A stretch of 13,485 bases of DNA from Bacillota bacterium (GCA_023403375.1 JAEYEN010000073.1:1-13485); one strand, 5' to 3'; shown: positions 1 through 7,228, counted from the stretch's first letter. The notes: generated from the letters alone by a model not told the origin. Program-made: numbers and translations.

Positions 1-644
1 TTATGCCCGAAACCATGTCGGTAGAACGTCGCCAACTTATAAAAGCCTATGGTGCGGAAATCGTTTTATCCGACGGAACCAAGGGTATGAAAGGCGCGAT
101 AGCAAAAGCGGATGAACTCGCAAAAGAATATAACGGCGTGGTTTTAGGACAGTTTGTCAATCCTGCAAACCCTTTGGCGCATTATAAAACTACCGCTCCC
201 GAAATATGGAACGATACGGACGGAAAGGTTGACGCTTTTGTTGCAGGCGTGGGCACCGGCGGAACGATAAGCGGCGTAGGTAAATTCCTTAAAGAGAAGA
301 AAGAAGACGTAAAAATCGTTGCCGTAGAACCGAAAAGTTCTCCCGTTTTGTCGGAAGGCGTTGCGGGCGCGCATAAAATACAGGGTATAGGCGCAGGGTT
401 TGTTCCTGAAACGCTCGACACAAAAATTTACGACGAAGTTATTCCCGTTTCCAACGAAGACGCGTTTGCTTTCGGCAAACTAATCGGTAAAGCGGAAGGC
501 GTGCTTGTGGGTATTTCTTCCGGCGCGGCGCTTGCCGCTGCCGTAGAATTAGCGAAGAGAGAAGAGTTCAATGGCAAAAACATAGTTGTTTTGTTCCCCG
601 ATAGCGGCGACAGATATTTGTCTACTCCGCTTTTTCAGGACTGA
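1..644 (+). CDS. cysK: Cysteine synthase (O-acetylserine thiol-lyase), 5' end outside the window
   Basis: PLP enzyme that makes cysteine from O-acetylserine and sulfide in the cytoplasm. 213 residues are visible in frame from base 3. The family is usually about 305-310 residues, so roughly 95 N-terminal residues, including the PLP-binding lysine, lie to the left of the window; the Met at base 3 is internal. Visible family marks are MPETMSVERR at the left edge, the glycine-rich phosphate-binding loop GVGTGGTISGVGKFL (about visible residues 82-96), HKIQGIGAGFVPETL, the SSGAA segment that contacts the cofactor ring, and the C-terminal PDSGDRYLST. It lies 132 bases before an Rrf2-family regulator on the same strand. 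I see no convincing terminator after it, so read-through is possible. CysM or cystathionine beta-synthase are less likely because the CysK-type HKIQGIG and PDSGDRYLST motifs are both intact. Confidence 0.95.
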   Translation, partial: MPETMSVERRQLIKAYGAEIVLSDGTKGMKGAIAKADELAKEYNGVVLGQFVNPANPLAHYKTTAPEIWNDTDGKVDAFVAGVGTGGTISGVGKFLKEKKEDVKIVAVEPKSSPVLSEGVAGAHKIQGIGAGFVPETLDTKIYDEVIPVSNEDAFAFGKLIGKAEGVLVGISSGAALAAAVELAKREEFNGKNIVVLFPDSGDRYLSTPLFQD

Positions 645-681
645 TTTAGTCGTCGGACTATAAAAAATTCCCGACATATAT

Positions 682-730
682 AATAACTTTAATAACTTTG
701 AATAATTTTTATAGGATAATTCAAAGTTAT
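682..730. repeat. Tandem 9-mer plus 12-bp inverted repeat upstream of the Rrf2 gene
   Basis: AATAACTTT occurs twice in tandem (682-690 and 691-699). The second copy is part of a perfect 12-bp inverted repeat: ATAACTTTGAAT at 692-703 and ATTCAAAGTTAT at 719-730, separated by 15 AT-rich bases. It lies 46-85 bases before the Rrf2 start codon. There is no T-run after the right arm, so it does not look like a terminator. A regulator-binding site, perhaps autoregulatory, is the best guess; this is inference. Confidence 0.55.
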
Positions 731-776
731 GTTGTTAAATTAACGTTAAATATAAATAAATTATCAGAGTAAAAAT

Positions 777-1175
777 ATGCTTATTTCGACGAGAGGAAGA
801 TACGCTTTAAGGGTTATGGCGGATATTGCGGCAAATAAAACCGATAAATACGTGCCCCTTAAAGAAATATCTTTAAGGCAGGATATATCTCTTAAATATT
901 TAGAAGGCATTATGACCGATTTGTCTAAGGCAAATCTTGTTATAGGCTTGCACGGAAAGGGTGGCGGGTATAAACTCAGTATACCGCCGGATAAAATTAC
1001 CGTCGGTTCCGTGCTTAAAATAACCGAAGGTACTCTTGCGCCCGTAACGTGCTTGTCAAAAGAAGAAAACGACTGCCCCAGAAAGGAAAAGTGTAAAACT
1101 TTGCCTATGTGGGAAAAACTGTACGGTCTGATAGACGGCTTTTTTGAAAGCGTTACGATAAGCGACCTTTTATAA
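777..1175 (+). CDS. Rrf2-family transcriptional regulator with probable iron-sulfur site (IscR/CymR-like)
   Basis: Complete 132-residue protein of typical Rrf2 length. The N-terminal winged helix-turn-helix opens with MLISTRGRYALRVMADIA and carries the recognition region around residues 28-50 (PLKEISLRQDISLKYLEGIM), followed by the wing GLHGKGGGYKLS (57-68). Three cysteines, C92, C100 and C106, form CX7CX5C in the position where IscR-type proteins hold an iron-sulfur cluster, followed by the clostridial-style TLPMW. In the family such regulators respond to cluster status or, as CymR with CysK in Bacillus subtilis, to cysteine supply. Its place just after cysK suggests control of cysteine or sulfur metabolism; that is inference. 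The ribosome binding site before ATG 777 is weak. It ends about 115 bases before a strong terminator. I give no symbol because iscR and cymR cannot be separated here. Confidence 0.9.
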   Translation: MLISTRGRYALRVMADIAANKTDKYVPLKEISLRQDISLKYLEGIMTDLSKANLVIGLHGKGGGYKLSIPPDKITVGSVLKITEGTLAPVTCLSKEENDCPRKEKCKTLPMWEKLYGLIDGFFESVTISDLL

Positions 1176-1288
1176 AAAATTTGCCGACCTTTTATTAAAA
1201 TACGCCGATAACGGAATTTTAAGTATTTGGGCAGAGTATATAAGTAGCATAAATAAGTAGTTTGCAAGAGATAAAAAGGTATAAAAAG

Positions 1289-1330
1289 TAACAAAAAACG
1301 GATAAGAAAAACCTTATCCGTTTTTTGTTA
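1289..1330. terminator. Bidirectional intrinsic terminator between convergent units
   Basis: Perfect inverted repeat with 18-bp arms (1289-1306 and 1313-1330) around the 6-base loop AAAAAC. The GC-containing core is CGGATAAG/CTTATCCG, flanked by A6 on the left and T6 on the right, so each strand reads as hairpin plus U-tract. It ends the cysK/Rrf2 side on the plus strand and the glnN-amt-asnB side on the minus strand. The rest of 1176-1460 is AT-rich, and I see no gene in it. Confidence 0.93.
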
Positions 1331-1430
1331 TAACTTCAAACTATTATTCGTAAACAACAAAATATTTAATTTCAGATAACGTCAAAGTTAACAAATTCAG
1401 CATATTATATTAAAATTATAGTCTGTTACA

Positions 1431-1468
1431 TTATGTGGATTATTTTCTACGTTATGCAGATTATTTTC
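1431..1468. repeat. 17-bp near-identical direct repeat over the 3' end of asnB
   Basis: TTATGTGGATTATTTTC (1431-1447) and TTATGCAGATTATTTTC (1452-1468) differ at two positions and are offset by 21 bases. The right copy contains the asnB stop codon (1461-1463), so the left copy looks like a short duplication of the gene's end. Possibly slippage; no function is evident. Confidence 0.5.
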
Positions 1469-3038
1469 CGCTTGCGCCGTAGTTAGAAAGAACTCTTGCG
1501 GACGGGTCCGAAACGTCGCAACCTTTCCACGCTTTGTTTGGCATCCAGAAGTCTTTAATCATTTCTGCCTGACCGCCGTAATATTTTTCAAATAATTCTC
1601 TGTATAAAAGAGATTCTTTGGTGAACGGGTGAACGTAGGAATATTTTTTGCATTTTTCTTCAAATTCTTCGTCCGTGTAAAGCGTTTCCGCATATTCTTT
1701 TATGTAATCTACCATAGAGTGTCCCACCGCGTCCGAAAACGCCGCTTTTTCACGCATTAAAATATCTTCCGGTAAATAATCGCCTTTGAACGCACGCCTT
1801 AAAAGATATTTGCCTTTGCCGTAAACGTTCATTTTTTTCGCGGGGTCTATCGACATCACGTATTTTACAAAATCCAAATCGCCGAACGGCACGCGCGCTT
1901 CCAAAGAGTTTACGGATATACATCTGTCCGCACGGAGTACGTCGTACATGTAAAGTTCTCTTAAACGTTTTTCCGCTTCTTTCTGGAATTCTTCGGGCGT
2001 AGGGGCAAAGTCGGTATATTTATAGCCGAATAATTCGTCTGAAATTTCGCCCGTCAGCAAAACCCTTATGTCGGTGTGTTCGTGTATGTATTTGCAAACC
2101 CAGTACATACCTATACTTGCCCTGATAGTGGTTATATCGAACGTTCCCAGAATAGACACAACCTTTTCGATAGAAGAGATGACGTCTTTTTTTGTGAAAA
2201 TAACTTCGGTATGCTCGCTGCCAATATAATCGGCAACCTGTTTCGCATATTTTAAGTCGATTGCGTCGGTGTTCATTCCGATTGCAAACGTTTTAATGGG
2301 TTTTTTAAGAAGTTTTGCGGATACCGCGCACACCAGCGAACTGTCAAGCCCGCCTGAAAGCAAAAATCCTACGGGTGCGTCCGCGTCTAAACGCTTTTCT
2401 ATGCCTTTAATAAGTTTGTCTTTAATCTTTTCGGAAATCGTGTCCAAATCGTCGTAACAAACTTTATCGACTTTCGCAATATCGTTATAAGAAACAAATT
2501 TTTCGCCGTCGTAGTAATGACCGATAGGGAAGGGGATAACCTTTTCGCATATGCCCATAAGGTCTTTGGCTTCGCTTGCAAACACTATTCCGTCTTTTTT
2601 GTAACCGTAAAAGAGCGGTCTTATGCCGATAGGGTCCCTTGCGGCGATAAGTTTTTGCTTTTTGCCGTCGTATATAATAAGGGCAAACTCGGCGTCGAGC
2701 ATAGCGAACATATCGAAACCGTATTCCTTATATAAGGGTAAAAGCAGTTCGCAGTCGGAATCGGATTTGAAGGAATAGCCTTTTTCGATAAGGCTATCCT
2801 TCATTTTTCTGAATCCGTAAATTTCGCCGTTGCAAACGACTTTGTTTTCGTCAAGGGCAAAGGGCTGCATACCTTCGGGCGTAAGCCCCATAATCGCCAA
2901 TCTCTGGAATCCTATAAATCCTTCCGGAATTTCTTTGATTCTGCAATCGTCGGGACCGCGAGAGGTGGTCTTTATAAATCCGTCCGTAAATTCTTCTTTT
3001 GTCAATCCCGCTCTAAGGGACGCCATAATAGAGCACAT
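1461..3038 (-). CDS. asnB: Asparagine synthase, glutamine-hydrolysing (class B)
   Basis: Makes asparagine from aspartate, ATP and glutamine in the cytoplasm. The protein has 525 residues, close to E. coli AsnB (554). The N-terminal class II glutaminase begins MCSI, where Cys2 becomes the free N-terminal nucleophile after Met removal, with RGPDD (27-31) and the glutamine-binding NGEIYG (70-75). The synthetase half has the ATP PP-loop SGGLDSS (228-234), FDITTIRAS (300-308), TGEISDELFG (329-338) and the EARVPF block. The start is fixed by Cys2 and by AAGGACAGG just upstream. It is the third gene on the minus strand after glnN and amt, with a 155-base gap and no evident terminator between, so it may be co-transcribed, although its own promoter is possible. 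It spends glutamine made by the neighbouring synthetases. Confidence 0.95.
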   Translation of the reverse strand: MCSIMASLRAGLTKEEFTDGFIKTTSRGPDDCRIKEIPEGFIGFQRLAIMGLTPEGMQPFALDENKVVCNGEIYGFRKMKDSLIEKGYSFKSDSDCELLLPLYKEYGFDMFAMLDAEFALIIYDGKKQKLIAARDPIGIRPLFYGYKKDGIVFASEAKDLMGICEKVIPFPIGHYYDGEKFVSYNDIAKVDKVCYDDLDTISEKIKDKLIKGIEKRLDADAPVGFLLSGGLDSSLVCAVSAKLLKKPIKTFAIGMNTDAIDLKYAKQVADYIGSEHTEVIFTKKDVISSIEKVVSILGTFDITTIRASIGMYWVCKYIHEHTDIRVLLTGEISDELFGYKYTDFAPTPEEFQKEAEKRLRELYMYDVLRADRCISVNSLEARVPFGDLDFVKYVMSIDPAKKMNVYGKGKYLLRRAFKGDYLPEDILMREKAAFSDAVGHSMVDYIKEYAETLYTDEEFEEKCKKYSYVHPFTKESLLYRELFEKYYGGQAEMIKDFWMPNKAWKGCDVSDPSARVLSNYGASGK

Positions 3039-3077
3039 AATCCTGTCCTTTTTTCTACTGTTTTTTGTAAATCAGAT

Positions 3078-3091
3078 TTTTATCGATAAAA
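3078..3091. repeat. 14-bp perfect palindrome upstream of asnB
   Basis: TTTTATCGATAAAA is a perfect palindrome lying 40-53 bases before the asnB start codon, in the only sizeable gap of the minus-strand operon (3039-3193). Such a site could bind a dimeric regulator. I could not assign a convincing promoter in this gap, so the role is unproven. Confidence 0.35.
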
Positions 3092-3193
3092 CTATTTTAA
3101 GTAAAGACTTTATATCAAACTTTTATCAATCTGACCGTTATAAATCAAACGACTGAATATTTATTGAATATTTGTTGCTTCACGCAATTTTTA

Positions 3194-4918
3194 TTATTCG
3201 ACGTCTTGAAGAGCGGCGTAACCTTCTTCGCCGGTTCTTACTTTTATAACGTTTTCTACGTCGTAAACGAAAATCTTGCCGTCGCCGATATGTCCGGTGT
3301 AGAGAACCTTTTTAGCCGTTTCGATAACTTTTCTTACGGGAACTTTGCTTATTACCATTTCAAGTTGAACTTTGGGTAAAAGGCTGGGTTCGATTTCAAC
3401 GCCCCTGTAATATTCGGGTTTGCCTTTCTGAGCGCCGCAACCCATAACGTGCGTTACGGTCATACCCGTTATACCTATATCGACCATTGCGTTCTTTAAC
3501 GCGTCGAGCATACGTTCTTTACAAATTATTTCTACTTTTGTAAATTTAACGCCGCCGACAAGGGGTTCGGGTTTGGTTTTCTTTTCGTAAACTTCAACCG
3601 CCTGTTCGTCCGGAACGGTACCCGTAACGCTTTCGGAAATGCAATCCGCCATAATGGGTTCTACGTTAAGAGCAAAGTCCGCATAAGCAGAGGGGAGAGC
3701 GTGTTCGGTTTTGTCAAGTCCGAGAATTTGTTCTTCGTCGGATACTCTGAGCCCGACAGTCTTTTTGATGATATAGAAAGTTAACGTTATCGTTACGATA
3801 GTCCATGCAAGTATTGCTACCATACCTAAAAGTTGAACGCCGAATACTTTAAGACCTTCTACGAAACTCGTGCCGTGGATAAGCGCATATATAGGTCCGT
3901 CAACTCCTGCGGAAGCGGTTGCGGTGGAGAATAAGCCTGCGGCTATCGTGCCCCATATACCGTTTGCAAAGTGAACGCCGACTGCGCCGACGGGGTCGTC
4001 TATGTGGAATTTAAGGTCAAGTTTTTCTACGACTATAACGATAAGGAAACCGGAAACGATACCGATTATCGAAGCGCCGATAGCGTCTACCGTAGCGCAA
4101 CCTGCGGTTACCGCGACCAACCCTGCAAGCGAAGCGTTCAAGCACATCGAAACGTCGGGCTTGCCGTTTTTAACCCAAGTGAAAATCATACAGGTTACCG
4201 TTGCGATTGCGGGGGCGATAGTCGTCGTCGCCAAAACCTGAGCGAGTTCCGAAGTAGAAGTTGCGGCAGCGCCGTTGAAACCATACCAGCAGAACCACAG
4301 AATAAATACGCCTAATGCGCCGAGCGGCAGCGAATGACCGGGGATAGCGTTTACTTTAACTATTTTTCCGCTCTTGTCTTTAACATATTTTCCAAGTCTG
4401 GGCCCAACCATAATCGCGCCAATCAATGCGCAGGTTCCACCGACCATATGTATCAAGCAACTGCCGGCATAGTCGATAAAGCCAAGGCTGTAAAGCCAGC
4501 CGCCGCCCCACGCCCAGTGCGCTTCGATAGGATAGATGATAAGACTGATTACGGCAGAGTAGATGCAGTAAGAAGAGAATTTAGTTCTTTCTGCCATTGC
4601 GCCCGAAACGATAGTAGCCGCAGTTGCGCAGAAAACCAAGTTAAAGAAGAACTTGCTCCAATCATACGTCGCGAAGTGCGTTATAAAATCGAAGTTAGGC
4701 GTTCCGATTAAACCGAAAAGCACGTCTTCTCCGAAGATTATACCTGCGCCTAAAAGCATATAGGTAATTGTGCCTATACAAAAGTCCATAAGGTTTTTCA
4801 TTATGATGTTACCTGCGTTTTTGGCGCGGGTAAAACCTGTTTCAACCATTGCAAAACCGCATTGCATAAAGAACACGATTATTGCGCCCGTCAAGTACCA
4901 TACACCTTGAATTTCCAT
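3194..4918 (-). CDS. amt: Ammonium transporter fused to a C-terminal PII (GlnB/GlnK) domain
   Basis: 574 residues. Residues 1 to about 390 form the Amt/AmtB ammonium channel in the cytoplasmic membrane, with many hydrophobic helices and the pore histidine pair H157 and H316 (SCLIH, GAVGVH). They also hold HWAWGGGWL and DYAG (aspartate 149) before the first histidine, and YGFNG in the pore vestibule. The Amt cytoplasmic tail is GLRVSDEEQILGLD (389-402). A linker of about 45-55 residues leads to a full PII domain (about 459-574) that aligns without gaps to E. coli GlnB: GITGMTV, GAQKGK, EYYRGVE in the T-loop, LPKV, and the nucleotide-binding TGHIGDGKIFVYDV and RTGEE. The tyrosine uridylylated in E. 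coli PII (Y51) is Ile509 here. AAAGGAG lies before ATG 4918, 30 bases after glnN stops. Free Amt and GlnK are normally separate partners; here they are one chain. Confidence 0.95.
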   Translation of the reverse strand: MEIQGVWYLTGAIIVFFMQCGFAMVETGFTRAKNAGNIIMKNLMDFCIGTITYMLLGAGIIFGEDVLFGLIGTPNFDFITHFATYDWSKFFFNLVFCATAATIVSGAMAERTKFSSYCIYSAVISLIIYPIEAHWAWGGGWLYSLGFIDYAGSCLIHMVGGTCALIGAIMVGPRLGKYVKDKSGKIVKVNAIPGHSLPLGALGVFILWFCWYGFNGAAATSTSELAQVLATTTIAPAIATVTCMIFTWVKNGKPDVSMCLNASLAGLVAVTAGCATVDAIGASIIGIVSGFLIVIVVEKLDLKFHIDDPVGAVGVHFANGIWGTIAAGLFSTATASAGVDGPIYALIHGTSFVEGLKVFGVQLLGMVAILAWTIVTITLTFYIIKKTVGLRVSDEEQILGLDKTEHALPSAYADFALNVEPIMADCISESVTGTVPDEQAVEVYEKKTKPEPLVGGVKFTKVEIICKERMLDALKNAMVDIGITGMTVTHVMGCGAQKGKPEYYRGVEIEPSLLPKVQLEMVISKVPVRKVIETAKKVLYTGHIGDGKIFVYDVENVIKVRTGEEGYAALQDVE

Positions 4919-4948
4919 AATATTTCTCCTTTGATAAATTTTGTTTTA

Positions 4949-7039
4949 TTATCTTACTCCGAACAAGAGTTCGCCGTAAGAAGGATAAGGCCATACTTTT
5001 GCGGAAGTAATTCTTTCCGCTATATCTACGTCAACCCTTAAACTCTGCATATCAGAGAACACGACGTTCCTGTAATACATAGCGGTTTCTAACGAATCTT
5101 TTAACGAGTGGTCGCAGAGCGCTTTTTCAAGCGCGCTTACTTTTTCGTAAATAGATTTTTCGAGAGCGGACAATTTTTCTATTCTTTCCGATTCAAAATC
5201 GTTTTTGACTTCCGCAAGAGCCTTTCTGCGTTTAACGACCGTTTCGGATAATTTGTCAACGTATTCGCTTATCGCGGGGAGTATGTCTTTGTTTACCATA
5301 TCTATCATCGTAAGCGCTTCTATGTTGATTGTTTTGGAATAGTTGTCAAGCATTATCTCGTATCTGGCTTTCATTTCCGTTTCGGAAAATACTTTGTGTT
5401 CCGAGAAAAGTTTAACGTTTTTATCCGCCAGAAAATAGGGCAGACATTCGGGAGTGGATTTAAGGTTTAGTAATCCGCGTTTTTCGGCTTCTTTAATCCA
5501 TTCGTTGTTATAACCGTTTCCGTTGAAGATAATGCGTTTATGTTCTTTAATTGTTTTCTTTATCAGCTCGTGCAGGTCGCCGGTGAAGTCTTTGGAAGTT
5601 TCGAGTTCGTCCGCAAACTGTTTAAGTTCTTCCGCAACCGCGGTGTTAAGCACGATGTTCGCTTCTGCGATAGAAGCGGAAGAGCCGACCATACGGAATT
5701 CAAACTTGTTGCCCGTAAATGCAAAGGGAGAAGTTCTGTTCCTGTCCGTAGTATCTTTGGGGAATTTGGGAATGACGTGCACGCCGATTTTCATCTGAAC
5801 TTTTTCTTTCTTGTCGTAAGTGCCGTCTTTTTCGATTGCGTCTAAAATCTCGGTGAGTTCGTCGCCCAGGAACATAGATACTACTGCCGGCGGCGCTTCG
5901 TTTGCGCCAAGCCTGTGGTCGTTACCGGCAGACGCCGCAGAAATTCTTAAAAGGTCCTGATACTCGTCAACCGCTTTGATAACCGCAGTAAGGAAGAGTA
6001 AAAACTGCGCGTTGTCGAAAGGCGTTTCGCCCGGTTCCAAAAGGTTGATGCCCGTATCGGTGGATATAGACCAGTTGTTGTGTTTGCCGCTTCCGTTTAC
6101 GCCCGCAAAAGGCTTTTCGTGAAGTAAGCAAACCATACCGTGTCTTTTTGCCACTTTCTGCATAATCTCCATAGTCAACTGGTTGTGGTCTGTCGCAATG
6201 TTGGTAGTGGAGAAGATAGGCGCAAGTTCGTGCTGGGCGGGTGCTACTTCGTTATGCTCGGTTTTTGCAAGAATTCCGAGTTTCCAGAGTTCGTCGTTCA
6301 GTTCTTTCATAAACTCCTGAACTTTGGGTTTGATGGCGCCGAAATAGTGGGCTTCCATCTCCTGACCTTTGGGCGCTTTCGCACCGAAGAGCGTTCTGCC
6401 CGTATATATAAGGTCTTTACGTTTGTCAAAAAGTTCTTTGGGGATAAGGAAGTATTCCTGCTCGGGACCGACCGTGGTTTTAACCGATTTTGCGGTATCG
6501 TTTCCGAAAAGTTTTATAATTCTCATCGCCTGTTTGTTTATCGCTTCCATAGAACGGAGCAAGGGCGTTTTCTTGTCAAGCGCTTCGCCGCCGTAAGAAC
6601 AGAACGCGGTAGGAATACAAAGCACGCCGTCTTTAATGAACGCATAAGACGTGGGGTCCCACGCAGTGTAGCCTCTCGCTTCAAAGGTGGCTCTTAAACC
6701 GCCGGAGGGAAAACTGCTTGCGTCAGGCTCGCCGCGGACAAGTTCTTTGCCCGAAAATTCCATTATAATTCCGCCGTCGCTTGTGGGAGAAATGAAACTG
6801 TCGTGTTTTTCGGCAGTAACGCCCGTCATCGGCTGGAACCAGTGGGTATAATGCGTCGCGCCGTTTTCGACAGCCCAGTCTTTCATTGCGTTTGCAACGA
6901 CGTTTGCGGTGTCAATGTCTAAACGCTTGCCGTCGTCGATGGCTTTCCTGACTTCTTTATAAGTTTCTTTGGGAAGTCTGGCTTTCATCGTGGAATCGTT
7001 AAACACTTTACTTGCAAATAACTCTTTAACCGTTTCCAT
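4949..7039 (-). CDS. glnN: Glutamine synthetase type III
   Basis: ATP-dependent condensation of ammonium with glutamate to glutamine, in the cytoplasm. 696 residues fits GSIII (about 700) and excludes GSI (about 440-470) and GSII. GSIII marks are the N-terminal THYTHWFQPMTGVTAEKHD (62-80) and FPSGGLRATFEARGYTAWDP (110-129). The shared catalytic blocks are GPEQEYFLIP (191-200, metal-binding acidic residues), TEHNEVAPAQHELAP (260-274), GVNGSGKHNNWS (313-324) and GNDHRLGANEAPP (372-384). The charged, helix-prone C-terminal region (about 590-650) is typical. The start is supported by AAGGAG eight bases upstream. It is the first gene of the glnN-amt-asnB unit and is driven by a consensus promoter and leader hairpin (see 7065-7153). 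A second, unrelated glutamine synthetase begins at 12892. Confidence 0.97.
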   Translation of the reverse strand: METVKELFASKVFNDSTMKARLPKETYKEVRKAIDDGKRLDIDTANVVANAMKDWAVENGATHYTHWFQPMTGVTAEKHDSFISPTSDGGIIMEFSGKELVRGEPDASSFPSGGLRATFEARGYTAWDPTSYAFIKDGVLCIPTAFCSYGGEALDKKTPLLRSMEAINKQAMRIIKLFGNDTAKSVKTTVGPEQEYFLIPKELFDKRKDLIYTGRTLFGAKAPKGQEMEAHYFGAIKPKVQEFMKELNDELWKLGILAKTEHNEVAPAQHELAPIFSTTNIATDHNQLTMEIMQKVAKRHGMVCLLHEKPFAGVNGSGKHNNWSISTDTGINLLEPGETPFDNAQFLLFLTAVIKAVDEYQDLLRISAASAGNDHRLGANEAPPAVVSMFLGDELTEILDAIEKDGTYDKKEKVQMKIGVHVIPKFPKDTTDRNRTSPFAFTGNKFEFRMVGSSASIAEANIVLNTAVAEELKQFADELETSKDFTGDLHELIKKTIKEHKRIIFNGNGYNNEWIKEAEKRGLLNLKSTPECLPYFLADKNVKLFSEHKVFSETEMKARYEIMLDNYSKTINIEALTMIDMVNKDILPAISEYVDKLSETVVKRRKALAEVKNDFESERIEKLSALEKSIYEKVSALEKALCDHSLKDSLETAMYYRNVVFSDMQSLRVDVDIAERITSAKVWPYPSYGELLFGVR

Positions 7040-7064
7040 AATAAATCTCCTTAGAAAAATATTT

Positions 7065-7103
7065 AAAATGAAAAAGGTGCCAAGGAATTACCTTGACACC
7101 TTT
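7065..7103 (-). terminator. Terminator-like hairpin in the glnN leader (putative attenuator)
   Basis: On the minus strand, arms at 7103-7091 and 7085-7073 form a 13-bp stem (AAAGGTGTCAAGG with CCTTGGCACCTTT, one G-U pair) around a 5-base loop. The RNA continues UUCAUUUU. On the plus strand the same site has a C/A mismatch and no T-run, so the structure is built for the glnN direction. It begins about 15 nt after the predicted start of transcription and ends about 25 bases before the glnN ribosome binding site, so unless relieved it would stop transcription before the gene. Confidence 0.7.
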
Positions 7104-7112
7104 GCCAAAATT

Positions 7113-7130
7113 TATTATACCGGTATTATA
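7113..7130. promoter_or_regulatory. 18-bp interrupted palindrome over the glnN -10 and start site (candidate operator)
   Basis: ATACCGGTAT (7117-7126) is a perfect 10-bp palindrome. It extends with one mismatched position on each side to an 18-bp dyad (7113-7130). It covers the TATAAT box (7130-7125) and the predicted start (about 7118) of the glnN promoter, a classic place for a repressor. No regulator can be named from the sequence. Confidence 0.45.
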
Positions 7131-7153
7131 ATTCCGCATTTTTGATTTGTCAA
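7125..7153 (-). promoter_or_regulatory. Consensus promoter for glnN-amt-asnB
   Basis: On the minus strand, TTGACA (7153-7148), exactly 17 bases, then TATAAT (7130-7125): a full match to the housekeeping sigma consensus. The predicted start is near 7118. It faces left, away from the divergent promoter at 7229. Confidence 0.92.
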
Positions 7154-7228
7154 CGATTTTTATAAACATTTTTTAAAAAAATTTAAAAATTTTCGGCGGC
7201 ATAAAATTAAAAAATATACCGAAAACAT
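7154..7228. other. AT-rich spacer between divergent promoters
   Basis: About 75 bases between the two -35 boxes, dominated by runs of A and T (7169-7193 and 7203-7215), with one GC island (CGGCGGC, 7194-7200). The phased A/T runs could act as upstream elements for RNA polymerase or be curved. No reading frame or clear binding site is seen. Confidence 0.5.

Noticed and set aside
647..660. Hairpin TAGTC-GTCG-GACTA as cysK terminator
   Set aside because: It has only five base pairs and is followed by TAAAAAATT with no T-run, so it is too weak to call.
659..1188. Similar strings TATAAAAAATT..CCGAC after both cysK (659-675) and the Rrf2 gene (1171-1188)
   Set aside because: The match needs a one-base gap, is mostly AT-rich, and one copy overlaps the Rrf2 stop codon; it is likely chance.
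764..1294. 176-codon minus-strand open frame over the Rrf2 gene
   Set aside because: It mirrors the Rrf2 gene and runs into the bidirectional terminator; no protein family is recognisable, while the plus-strand Rrf2 is clear.
7093..7121. Plus-strand promoter TTGACA-17-TATACC inside the glnN leader
   Set aside because: The TTGACA is part of the hairpin arm and the TATACC is part of the palindrome at 7113-7130; the -10 is imperfect, and a perfect promoter lies 130 bases further on. Possible, but not supported.
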